Counted from the stretch's first letter, positions 1 to 5,029 are shown. The stretch: DNA of 5,029 bases from an uncultured Helicobacteraceae bacterium (GCA_937973585.1 CALJKN010000219.1:1-5029), one strand, 5' to 3'. Made by a program: numbers and translations. The notes: a model not told the origin generated them from the letters alone.

Positions 1-198
1 TCTTTTGCCGTCAAGGTTTTTTATGATGCACGCATACCGTATGTCGTTCAAAAACAGATAATCGCTTACCCCCACGATAGCCCCCAGCATCCCCATAAGG
101 GCGGTTTTTGTCGGTACGGGATAGGTAAGAGAGCTGTAAATAGTCGCCGGATGGCTAAAGTGCCCAAAATCGGAAGATATTTCCAAACCGACTATCAT
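1..198 (-). CDS. cas5: Cas5 (type I-B), N-terminal 66 residues, cut by window edge
   Basis: Cas5 is the Cascade subunit that caps the 5' handle of the crRNA and contacts the large subunit. Reading leftward from an ATG at 198, 66 codons stay open to base 1 with no stop. The peptide begins MIVGLEISSDFGHFSHPATI and continues with SSLTYPVPTKTALMGMLGAI (residues 22-41). This is the typical Cas5 start: a first RRM beta strand, then an F-x-x-P-x-x-x-x-S-S-L-T-Y-P-x-P-x-x-T-A-x-x-G-x-x-G-A-I block conserved in Cas5h/Cas5b proteins. The start lies one base after the cas7 stop (TGA-G-ATG), so translation is probably coupled; the only Shine-Dalgarno candidate is a weak GGA about 9 bases upstream. The glycine-rich C-terminal part and any downstream cas3 lie outside the window. 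The family call is from recognised sequence pattern and operon position. Confidence 0.9.
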   Translation of the reverse strand, partial: MIVGLEISSDFGHFSHPATIYSSLTYPVPTKTALMGMLGAIVGVSDYLFLNDIRYACIIKNLDGKR

Positions 199-199
199 C

Positions 200-1087
200 T
201 CAAATTCCAAAATCTAGTTTTTTCCAATCGGAGCCGATACCTTCTATGTTTATATTGCCGTCAGTTACATACTCTACGCTCTCTATTTTGTCTTTGTATT
301 TTGAAAGTTCTGCGGTGATTGATGAGAGGTCTACGCTATAGTCCGCCGTTGATTTTATTTCGTTTTCTTGCGGTTTATCAGTTTTTAACGTCGCAAGATT
401 GTCCAGTCCACCTATGTAGCATCCCGCCTCTTTGTATGTAATACGGAGCAAAAATCTAGGAAGCTGACCGAATTTGCTACGAGAGATGAGGTTTTTTGTC
501 CCAAACCAAAGAGCGTTTATGATTTTTTCTACATCGTTGTCGGTTAGCTTTGTGCTCTCACTCGCCAAGGCATTTACGACTCCATAGGTGCCAAACACCG
601 CATACGGCAAGCTATACTCTTCTCTGAAAGTCTTATTTTCTTTACCCTCTGAGCTTGCAAATGCTCCAGTTCCTTTGATGTAATTAATTTCGGTCTGATT
701 GAGTGATTTACTCATTTTAAACTGTATTGCGCCCGTTAGATTGTTTGTCTCTTTATCAACTGGAAACACGCCGCCAAAGGCTCTTACGTCTATGCATTTT
801 TCTATAAGCGCCGCCACTTTGTCCTTTTCGCTACCCACAAGAGCGGTTACTCGACCCTTACCATCCATCAAGCCGCCTTTTGGCGACTGGGTCTCTTTGA
901 CAAAAATCTCTTCGCCTTTTGTCTCAAGATAATCCCTTATAGTCCTCTTGATGCGAACATCGCTAATAAGCGCTTTTCTGCTTATCTCATCATATCTAGG
1001 CGCATTGCTGTTTAGCATATCACCGTTTGGATTCCAGTTTTCGCCGTCCCATAAAAATAGTATCTCTGATTGTTTTGCATAACTCAT
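200..1087 (-). CDS. cas7: Cas7 (Csh2 family), type I-B Cascade backbone subunit
   Basis: Cas7 forms the helical backbone of Cascade, with several copies each gripping about six nucleotides of crRNA spacer. The 295-residue length fits the Csh2 family. Visible landmarks are the N-terminal strand with WNPNGD (18-23), followed by RYDEISRKALISDVRIKRTI (31-50), the hallmark DVRAFGG (100-106), the block TFREEYSLPYAVF (153-165), and SRSKFGQLPRFLLRI (202-216) leading into the last core strand. These match Csh2-type Cas7 proteins, in which a D-[IV]-R-x-F-G segment and an R-E-E/E-H-x-x-P-Y segment are well conserved. The ATG at 1087 overlaps the cas8b stop in an ATGA arrangement, with GGGAG at 1095-1099 seven bases upstream, so the start is well supported. 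It lies between cas8b and cas5, the normal I-B order. Nothing looks broken. Confidence 0.95.
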   Translation of the reverse strand: MSYAKQSEILFLWDGENWNPNGDMLNSNAPRYDEISRKALISDVRIKRTIRDYLETKGEEIFVKETQSPKGGLMDGKGRVTALVGSEKDKVAALIEKCIDVRAFGGVFPVDKETNNLTGAIQFKMSKSLNQTEINYIKGTGAFASSEGKENKTFREEYSLPYAVFGTYGVVNALASESTKLTDNDVEKIINALWFGTKNLISRSKFGQLPRFLLRITYKEAGCYIGGLDNLATLKTDKPQENEIKSTADYSVDLSSITAELSKYKDKIESVEYVTDGNINIEGIGSDWKKLDFGI

Positions 1088-1464
1088 TGCGCTTCTCCCT
1101 CTTTTGATTTTGATTTAAAGTTTTTGTAGTCGATATTGCCCATTACAAAGGCGATATTTGCTTTGTCTATCGATAAATTATCGCTTTGTTTTACCTGTGA
1201 TTTTATCTGTGAATAGGCGGCAAGCAGAGCGTCAAACTCGGTGCCGTACATATTGTATTTTCTTGAACCGTCATACACCTTGCGAAAGACCCTATCTATA
1301 TTTTGGGTATTGATAGAGCCGATAGAGTTGATATATTTTTCCACCGTATCGCTACCCTCGTTGTACTGCCACGACATAACAAATCTAGCCAGTGCGCCGA
1401 CAACATAAAACTCCTTTACCCTTGCTTCCTTCAAAAGCTCAACGCTCTCAAATTTTGCATCCAT
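1084..1464 (-). CDS. cas11b: Probable Cas11b small subunit, translated from inside cas8b
   Basis: Type I-B systems lack a separate small-subunit gene. In studied I-B, I-C and I-D systems the small subunit Cas11 is translated from an internal start within the large-subunit gene. Here an in-frame ATG at 1464 (codon 452 of cas8b) is preceded by GGAG at 1470-1473 with a 5-base spacer, giving a 126-residue product that shares the cas8b stop. A second in-frame ATG at 1494 (codon 442, 136 residues) follows a GGGGGAG run at 1497-1503. Its GGAG core is only 2 bases from the start, so M452 looks better placed. The product is mostly helical in appearance (from MDAKFESVELLKEARVKEFY onward), as expected for the small-subunit helical bundle. 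The sites are seen in the sequence; expression is inferred from known relatives. Confidence 0.55.
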   Translation of the reverse strand: MDAKFESVELLKEARVKEFYVVGALARFVMSWQYNEGSDTVEKYINSIGSINTQNIDRVFRKVYDGSRKYNMYGTEFDALLAAYSQIKSQVKQSDNLSIDKANIAFVMGNIDYKNFKSKSKEGEAQ

Positions 1465-2817
1465 CAACTCTCCAAAACTTTTTAGCTCGCTCATATCTCC
1501 CCCATATATAAGATTTTTTACATTGCAACCAATAGCGCCAATATCCGCCAAAAAGTCCAAAACTATTTGGTGTTTTTCAAACTCCGTATCATCCGCAAAA
1601 TAACCGTTTAGTATTTTTGAAAACTCTCTTTTTTGATTGTCCGGCTGATTGTTGCCAAATAGTATTTTTTGGTTGACTATGTTGTACAGCTTGCCGATGT
1701 CCGTAATCGTCTCCTTGCCGAATATCAGTTTTGCCAAAAATAGCGTTTTGCTTGTGCGGTCTTCACTTATGTAATCCCGTATATAAACGCTGTCTTTTTT
1801 ATACTCCGTTTTCTTGATATATTTGGATAAATTTGAAGAGTCGATAAAAAATTCAGCCATCGACATAGCCGCCTTTTTTATCCTTGATGGAGCTACGTCT
1901 TCTATGGTTTGATACAGTTTGATTTCGTTGTTATTTTTTTCGGCAAACATAAAAGTAAAAAGCGCTTTTTGCGACAACTCCGACTCGTCAAGATACTCGA
2001 CCAACTCCTCTAATCTCTCCTCTAAGGCTACTTTTGAGAGTAGGTTGGTTTTGTGCTCATTTGCAGTTTTTTGTAATTGGTCAAAAAATATTTTCTTATC
2101 CTCCAAAAAAACGGTCGGCAACAGATAATAAGTCAGCCCAAACAGTCTGAATCTAAAAATAGAGTCGTTAAAAATCTTTTCAAACCCTTGCTGAACAGAG
2201 CTTGCGGCCTCTTTCGAGAGAGGCAAAAGCCTGTATTTTGAGCTTTTTTGTAGTTTATCGGGTAGTTCGTTGACGCTACAAAAGTTAAGCCCCGCATCAA
2301 AACCTATTTGTCCCTCTTTGCCCATGTAGCAACTAGCGTTTACAGTAATACCGCTACTGCAAGCCGAATCTATGTAGTTTGAGATTATCTGCGGATAAAT
2401 CTCGTTAAATGTTTTTCCATCACACATGAGCCCAAAGTAGTAGTTTTTTGCGCTTTTATACTCCGCAATTATCGCATCTATTTTTTCGTAGTCTACTGCG
2501 CCCTCCATCTCATCCAGCTCTTTTTGTTGTTCTTTTTGTAGATTGAGACGCATATTTTTAAAAGCTTTTTTGACCCCGTCAGCCAACTTGTCGCTCAAAA
2601 ACAAAAACGGAAATAGATTTCCGCCGTTTGGCGAAGTAACTCTTAGAAAAAATTTATCGACGATGGCTTGTTTGTCAAAAACTCCAAGTTCGTCCGTTTT
2701 TATATCCAAAACAACAATCTTTTCTATATTTTTAGATTTTGATTCATTGTAGTTTTCGACCAACTTCTCTTTGTATGCCTCTCCGACCTCGTAAAATACT
2801 TTGATAATATCAGCCAT
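1084..2817 (-). CDS. cas8b: Cas8b (Csh1 / TM1802 family), type I-B Cascade large subunit
   Basis: Cas8b is the large subunit of type I-B Cascade; in this family it recognises the PAM and helps recruit Cas3. The 577-residue protein starts MADIIKVFYEVGEAYKEKLV. It has a lysine/glutamate-rich helical stretch at about 85-125, a YYFGLMCDG segment (126-134) and a helical C-terminal third from about 410. The C-terminal block FYVVGALARFVMSWQ (470-484) plus INTQNIDRVFRKVY (502-515) resembles the Csh1 C-terminus. Similarity in this large family is low, so the call rests on those segments, the length, and the place between cas6 and cas7. The ATG at 2817 overlaps the end of cas6 by 8 bases and has a very strong Shine-Dalgarno (GGGAGGGG, 2821-2828). 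No obvious cysteine zinc finger is visible. The C-terminal 126-136 residues also appear to be made separately as the small subunit (see the internal CDS). Confidence 0.9.
   Translation of the reverse strand: MADIIKVFYEVGEAYKEKLVENYNESKSKNIEKIVVLDIKTDELGVFDKQAIVDKFFLRVTSPNGGNLFPFLFLSDKLADGVKKAFKNMRLNLQKEQQKELDEMEGAVDYEKIDAIIAEYKSAKNYYFGLMCDGKTFNEIYPQIISNYIDSACSSGITVNASCYMGKEGQIGFDAGLNFCSVNELPDKLQKSSKYRLLPLSKEAASSVQQGFEKIFNDSIFRFRLFGLTYYLLPTVFLEDKKIFFDQLQKTANEHKTNLLSKVALEERLEELVEYLDESELSQKALFTFMFAEKNNNEIKLYQTIEDVAPSRIKKAAMSMAEFFIDSSNLSKYIKKTEYKKDSVYIRDYISEDRTSKTLFLAKLIFGKETITDIGKLYNIVNQKILFGNNQPDNQKREFSKILNGYFADDTEFEKHQIVLDFLADIGAIGCNVKNLIYGGDMSELKSFGELMDAKFESVELLKEARVKEFYVVGALARFVMSWQYNEGSDTVEKYINSIGSINTQNIDRVFRKVYDGSRKYNMYGTEFDALLAAYSQIKSQVKQSDNLSIDKANIAFVMGNIDYKNFKSKSKEGEAQ
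1465..1473 (-). promoter_or_regulatory. Internal Shine-Dalgarno before Met452 of cas8b
   Basis: GGAGAGTTG precedes the in-frame ATG at 1464. The GGAG core is 5 bases from the start codon, within the normal working range. It lies in codons 449-451 (Gly-Glu-Leu) and is the best candidate for starting Cas11b. Confidence 0.5.
1495..1503 (-). promoter_or_regulatory. Internal Shine-Dalgarno before Met442 of cas8b
   Basis: Reading leftward, five G residues followed by AGAT precede the in-frame ATG at 1494. The Gly-Gly codons 439-440 are written GGG GGA, which creates a purine run in an otherwise AT-rich gene. The GGAG core is very close to the ATG, so initiation here may be weaker than at Met452. 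It may also help load ribosomes for the site 30 bases downstream. Confidence 0.35.
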
Positions 2818-3499
2818 TTACCCCTCCCGCTTTATTTTCAACGACCCCGACCCACCCGCACCCCTGCATGATCTTAGACCCCAGCCCCGTATCGAGTATG
2901 AGATTTAGCATTTTTGCCGGAGCTTTTATCTCGTATCTTGCTTTGTAGACTTTGTGCCTTGCGGCTTTGTAGCAGATGTATGTCGGTTTTTCGGATTGCC
3001 AGAGTGTTTTGATCTCTATATCGCCCTCCAGCGGTTCGCCCAGTATGGTTTCGTATTTTTCTTTGGCGTTTTTTGTGATTATCTCTACAAATCTGCTATC
3101 TCTAGGCTCCAGATATAGCCTCTTGCCGTTAGAGTCGTTGATGTGTACACATACGAATCCCAAAACCTCGGCTTGGGCTGTCCCCTCCGGCAACGACCCG
3201 TGCTGTATTGCTACGATGGAGTTTGCTATATGTACCGCTCCGATGCGAAACTCGTCTTTTAGTATCGCTTTTGCTATGGCCTCTTCGTAGTTTTTGTCTA
3301 TGGATGAAAAATCTATACCGATTTCGTTGTCATCATAGTCTGCCCTAAATACCGTTTTTTTGAACTTTTTGCCGCCGCTATCGTGTCCGTCGTGCTCAGA
3401 CGATGGAAGATGCTTGTATATTGCAGCCTGAACTAGCTCATTTAGCGATTTTCGTATCAATAGATTCGGAGTTGTAACGTATAGTTTAGCGGTTAGCAA
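2810..3499 (-). CDS. cas6: Cas6 crRNA-processing endoribonuclease
   Basis: Cas6 is the metal-independent RNase that cleaves the repeat hairpin of pre-crRNA to give mature crRNAs. The 229-residue protein has the diagnostic C-terminal glycine-rich loop: G205-L-G207, five residues, G213-C-G215 (TGLGSKIMQGCGWVGVVE), an exact G-x-G-x5-G-x-G match. The general-base histidine of Cas6 usually lies in the first 50 residues; H30, H36 and H39 are candidates, in a segment ending GHDSGGKKFKK. A central FRIGAVHIANSIV stretch (84-96) fits the second RRM fold region. The start codon is TTG at 3499, supported by AGAGGA (3507-3512) with a 7-base spacer; no nearby ATG competes. Its 3' end overlaps cas8b by 8 bases, and the cas8b ribosome site lies within its last codons. 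It is the first recognised cas gene of the operon. Confidence 0.93.
   Translation of the reverse strand: MLTAKLYVTTPNLLIRKSLNELVQAAIYKHLPSSEHDGHDSGGKKFKKTVFRADYDDNEIGIDFSSIDKNYEEAIAKAILKDEFRIGAVHIANSIVAIQHGSLPEGTAQAEVLGFVCVHINDSNGKRLYLEPRDSRFVEIITKNAKEKYETILGEPLEGDIEIKTLWQSEKPTYICYKAARHKVYKARYEIKAPAKMLNLILDTGLGSKIMQGCGWVGVVENKAGGVNG
2821..2828 (-). promoter_or_regulatory. Strong Shine-Dalgarno of cas8b inside the cas6 coding region
   Basis: GGGAGGGG ends three bases (TAA) before the cas8b ATG at 2817, placing its GGAGG core 5 bases away. It is formed by the Gly-Gly codons near the Cas6 C-terminus. It is the strongest ribosome site in the window and suggests high, coupled Cas8b synthesis. Confidence 0.75.
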
Positions 3500-3506
3500 G
3501 ATAACT

Positions 3507-3512
3507 TCCTCT
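3507..3512 (-). promoter_or_regulatory. Ribosome binding site deciding the TTG start of cas6
   Basis: AGAGGA on the minus strand lies 7 bases before TTG at 3499. It is the only good Shine-Dalgarno near the 5' end of cas6 and fixes the non-ATG start. The 49-base gap between the upstream stop (3549) and cas6 is AT-rich and shows no hairpin that would act as a terminator, so read-through from the upstream gene is expected. Confidence 0.7.
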
Positions 3513-3548
3513 GATTTTTATGATTATTTTATTTAGCCACAAGATTGC

Positions 3549-4511
3549 TTATTGTTTTAGATAGCATCCCAGCCAAGCTCTCCCTTTGATAAAGTCTCCG
3601 ACTTTTGGTGTATACCCTTGCATGGTAAGCTCTGAGACAAATAACGGTATTTCAAGCTCTTGCGAGTTACCGACATTGCTTACACGTATGACAATATGCC
3701 AAAAATTGCAATCGAAGATATATGTATATTCAGGCTCCACAACGCTCAAAATTTCACCGCTGTAGCTAGATTCGTCAGCATATTCGTCGTGAGGCATAAG
3801 CATTGAAAGCCTAGAAAGGTCAAAAACTATAGGCTCCAAATCCTCTTTTGTCTGCGGCCTCCATGCTAACAATGCAGCCTCCAAATCACTATTGGTGTCA
3901 AATAAGCCGTATTTTTCAACCCACGCCCTAGTGGCTCTATGTTTTCGTATGCCATGCTCATCGTCTATCGTGAAGCTATCACCTTCGGTTGAAGCGATGG
4001 AAAAAGCCATGGCAAACAGGTGAAACTCATAGCTGTCCAAGGCTTCATATTTGCCCCTGTTGGCGCAAAAGTCGGTATCGAAAGCACATACGCTAAACGG
4101 CAAAAAATCTGTTTGCAGCCAAAGTCTAGCCTCAAGGGTGTTTGGGAATAGTTCTATTAGGTTTACTTTTGCAGATATTGTGGAGTTGACAAAAAATTTT
4201 GGAAACATACTAATGAGTGTCAAGTTATCACTGTCTACGTCGAAATCTTTTGATTTTGTCAGAACTACATTCACGCCGTTCCTGTCACCATCGCTACAGT
4301 CGGCATACATAAGACAAGCCGACAGTTCGCCGTCCGGAATATCGGTAGCATCTATATTTGTCTCATTGATAACAATATCACCGTTTTGTACTGCAAAATC
4401 GATTACTTTTGCGATAAAGCTACTAATGTCGCTATCAAATACTGCCCATTTATCCCCGTGTCCACCGTCTATGTCTAATTTTGTTGCCGTTTTTAGTAGT
4501 TTTTGAGCCAT
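3549..4511 (-). CDS. Unrecognised 320-residue protein, first gene of the cas operon
   Basis: I do not recognise this protein. From ATG at 4511 it has 320 residues, beginning MAQKLLKTATKLDIDGGHGD. It has no signal peptide, no clear membrane segment and no nuclease, ATPase or HTH motif that I can see. It is acidic and Asp/Ser-rich. The C-terminus GYTPKVGDFIKGRAWLGCYL ends in a beta-rich, OB- or SH3-like looking stretch (V-G-D-x-I-x-G-x-x-W-L), preceded by a probable beta region with FWHIVIRV. The frame extends 19 codons upstream to TTG at 4568, which has AGGA 7 bases before it. I prefer 4511 because a strong extended -10 promoter (4546-4554) and a palindrome lie within that extension; the cost is a poor Shine-Dalgarno (GGA 12 bases away). 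It is read in the same direction as cas6 with a 49-base gap and no terminator, so it is probably co-transcribed. Its role, whether accessory, regulator or unrelated passenger, is open. Confidence 0.75.
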   Translation of the reverse strand: MAQKLLKTATKLDIDGGHGDKWAVFDSDISSFIAKVIDFAVQNGDIVINETNIDATDIPDGELSACLMYADCSDGDRNGVNVVLTKSKDFDVDSDNLTLISMFPKFFVNSTISAKVNLIELFPNTLEARLWLQTDFLPFSVCAFDTDFCANRGKYEALDSYEFHLFAMAFSIASTEGDSFTIDDEHGIRKHRATRAWVEKYGLFDTNSDLEAALLAWRPQTKEDLEPIVFDLSRLSMLMPHDEYADESSYSGEILSVVEPEYTYIFDCNFWHIVIRVSNVGNSQELEIPLFVSELTMQGYTPKVGDFIKGRAWLGCYLKQ

Positions 4512-4545
4512 ATTATTTGACCGTCCAATGAAGAAAAATTGACAA

Positions 4546-4554
4546 AGTATATCA
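4546..4554 (-). promoter_or_regulatory. Extended -10 promoter for the leftward cas operon
   Basis: On the minus strand TG-A-TATACT occupies 4554 down to 4546, close to the TGnTATAAT extended -10 consensus. Transcription would begin near 4539, leaving a leader of about 28 bases before the ATG at 4511. There is no good -35 hexamer at 16-18 bases; that position is filled by the palindrome at 4563-4578. Weak -35 boxes are normal in Campylobacterota sigma-70 promoters. Confidence 0.5.
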
Positions 4555-4562
4555 AGCACACT

Positions 4563-4578
4563 GGACAACGTTATGTCC
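4563..4578. promoter_or_regulatory. Palindromic candidate operator in the divergent promoter region
   Basis: GGACA, six bases (ACGTTA), TGTCC form an inverted repeat with perfect 5-base arms. It lies in the intergenic region between the WYL regulator and the cas operon and covers the -35 region of the leftward promoter. It also lies just upstream of the likely rightward promoter. A dimeric HTH protein bound here would block the cas promoter and could control its own gene. Binding by the adjacent WYL protein is inference. Confidence 0.45.
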
Positions 4579-4598
4579 TGTTTTTATTTTTTTGTAGA

Positions 4599-4604
4599 TA
4601 AAAT
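4599..4604 (+). promoter_or_regulatory. Possible -10 element for the WYL regulator gene
   Basis: TAAAAT, preceded by GA and a long T-rich stretch (4579-4593), resembles the Campylobacterota sigma-70 pattern of a -10 box behind periodic T tracts. It would give a very short leader of about 12 bases. TAGATA at 4595-4600 is an alternative that would place the start a few bases earlier. Confidence 0.3.
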
Positions 4605-4622
4605 GAAAGAACGGAGCAAAAA

Positions 4623-4983
4623 ATGGCAAAAAATCATCATTATGATAAAGCGCTATCCAGATTAATTATTATCATCCAAAAACTCTATGAAGGGGAGAGT
4701 CTTTGTGTGTGTGAATTGGCAAGTGAGTTTGGCGTATCCACAAAAACGATTCAGCGAGACCTAAACGAGAGATTGCATATGATACCGCTCAAAAAAGAAG
4801 GGAGAAGATGGCGGCTTGAAGACGGGTATAGAGTGGAAAAAATCAGAAGCGTAGAAGACAAGATCACGTTGGATGCCGTATCGCTTGTAGCTCATAGTGC
4901 CGGGGCAGAGTTCGGCAAACGGGCAAGTGCGCTAATATCAAAAATTAAAAATGAAGAGGAGAGCCACTTTTATTCCAAAAAGA
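4623..4983 (+). CDS. WYL-type HTH transcriptional regulator, N-terminal 120 residues, truncated by contig end
   Basis: This is the DNA-binding front end of a DeoR/HTH_11-like regulator of the kind that carries a C-terminal WYL ligand-sensing domain; such proteins are often found beside CRISPR-cas operons. The ATG at 4623 has GGAG at 4613-4616 with a 6-base spacer. Residues 1-26 (MAKNHHYDKALSRLIIIIQK...) form the first helix. Residues 31-47 (ELASEFGVSTKTIQRDL) are a clear helix-turn-helix with the recognition helix TKTIQRDL. Residues 52-70 (HMIPLKKEGRRWRLEDGY) form the wing. The WYL domain itself is not present because genuine sequence stops at 4983. The frame stays open through the adapter, so an automatic gene caller would add 15 false residues (121-135). 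It diverges from the cas operon across a shared promoter region, which suggests it regulates that operon and itself. The WYL assignment is by resemblance of the N-terminus only. Confidence 0.8.
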
Positions 4984-5029
4984 AGATCGGAAGAGCGTCG
5001 TGTAGGGAAAGAGTGTCTTCGCCTGTGTA
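4984..5029 (+). other. Illumina TruSeq adapter contamination at the contig end
   Basis: From 4984 the sequence begins AGATCGGAAGAGCGTCGTGT and continues to 5016 as the reverse complement of the TruSeq read-1 adapter. It is followed by the eight bases CTTCGCCT (5017-5024) and GTGTA (5025-5029). In dual-index TruSeq libraries the i5 index sits exactly between these two adapter parts. CTTCGCCT is the reverse complement of AGGCGAAG, which I recall as index D505. This stretch is synthetic and should be trimmed; it is not part of the genome. Confidence 0.98.

Noticed and set aside
699..932. Short plus-strand open frames across the cas genes (699-932, 1303-1485, 1919-2128, 2543-2752, 2976-3290)
   Set aside because: All are antisense to cas7, cas8b or cas6, whose identities are clear; they show no motif and have no supporting ribosome site worth noting.
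3500..3548. An internal promoter or terminator between the unknown gene and cas6
   Set aside because: TTGTGG with an A-rich hexamer 17 bases on is possible, but any AT-rich gap would offer such a match; no stem-loop followed by T residues is visible.
4051..4506. A 151-residue plus-strand open frame opposite the unknown gene
   Set aside because: It is antisense to a longer frame with better coding character, is Ser/Phe-rich as expected of a shadow frame, and has no recognisable domain.
3549..4511. The unknown gene as a separate Cas11 small subunit or an anti-CRISPR protein
   Set aside because: It is over twice the usual small-subunit length and not helical in appearance, and nothing in the sequence points to anti-CRISPR function; position alone does not justify either name.
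4517..4528. TTGACCGTCCAA as a second operator copy
   Set aside because: Only three outer bases pair on each side and the centre does not match the main palindrome; it shares just a GGAC core, which could be chance.
1..5029. CRISPR array or leader within the window
   Set aside because: No repeated 28-37 base unit was seen on reading either strand; the array is expected beyond cas5 and the adaptation genes, outside the window.
4983..5029. C-terminal residues 121-135 of the WYL regulator frame
   Set aside because: They are encoded by adapter sequence and not by the genome.

Overview
The window is the core of a type I-B CRISPR-Cas effector operon, almost certainly from the phylum Campylobacterota (a Campylobacter, Sulfurospirillum or Sulfuricurvum-like bacterium). 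The phylum call rests on moderately AT-rich DNA, heavy use of ATA/AAA/TTT codons, tightly packed genes, and protein flavour; the genus cannot be fixed from this sequence. It is the end of an Illumina-assembled contig: the last 46 bases are TruSeq adapter, not biology.

Layout. Five genes run leftward on the minus strand, so they are transcribed from about 4540 down to 1: an unrecognised 320-residue protein (3549-4511), cas6 (2810-3499), cas8b/csh1 (1084-2817), cas7/csh2 (200-1087) and the first 66 codons of cas5 (1-198, cut by the window edge). The four cas genes overlap or nearly touch (8-base overlap, 4-base ATGA overlap, 1-base gap). A WYL-type helix-turn-helix regulator diverges on the plus strand from 4623 and is cut off after 120 genuine codons. 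No CRISPR array, cas1, cas2, cas3 or cas4 lies in the window. In such loci cas3, cas4, cas1, cas2 and the array normally follow cas5, here beyond the left edge.

How the genes work together. Cas6 cuts the precursor transcript into crRNAs. Cas7 polymerises along the crRNA as the Cascade backbone, Cas5 caps the 5' handle, and Cas8b is the large subunit that recognises the PAM. The small subunit Cas11b has no gene of its own. Two in-frame ATGs with purine-rich Shine-Dalgarno sequences (M442 and M452 of Cas8b) would produce a 136- or 126-residue C-terminal protein, matching the known internal-translation mechanism.

The 111-base divergent promoter region between the unknown gene and the regulator holds an imperfect palindrome (GGACA-N6-TGTCC, 4563-4578). 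It sits where the -35 element of an extended -10 promoter for the cas operon would lie. It is a good candidate operator for the neighbouring WYL protein. The least explained item is the unknown gene at the head of the operon. It shares the cas promoter and I cannot assign it to any family.
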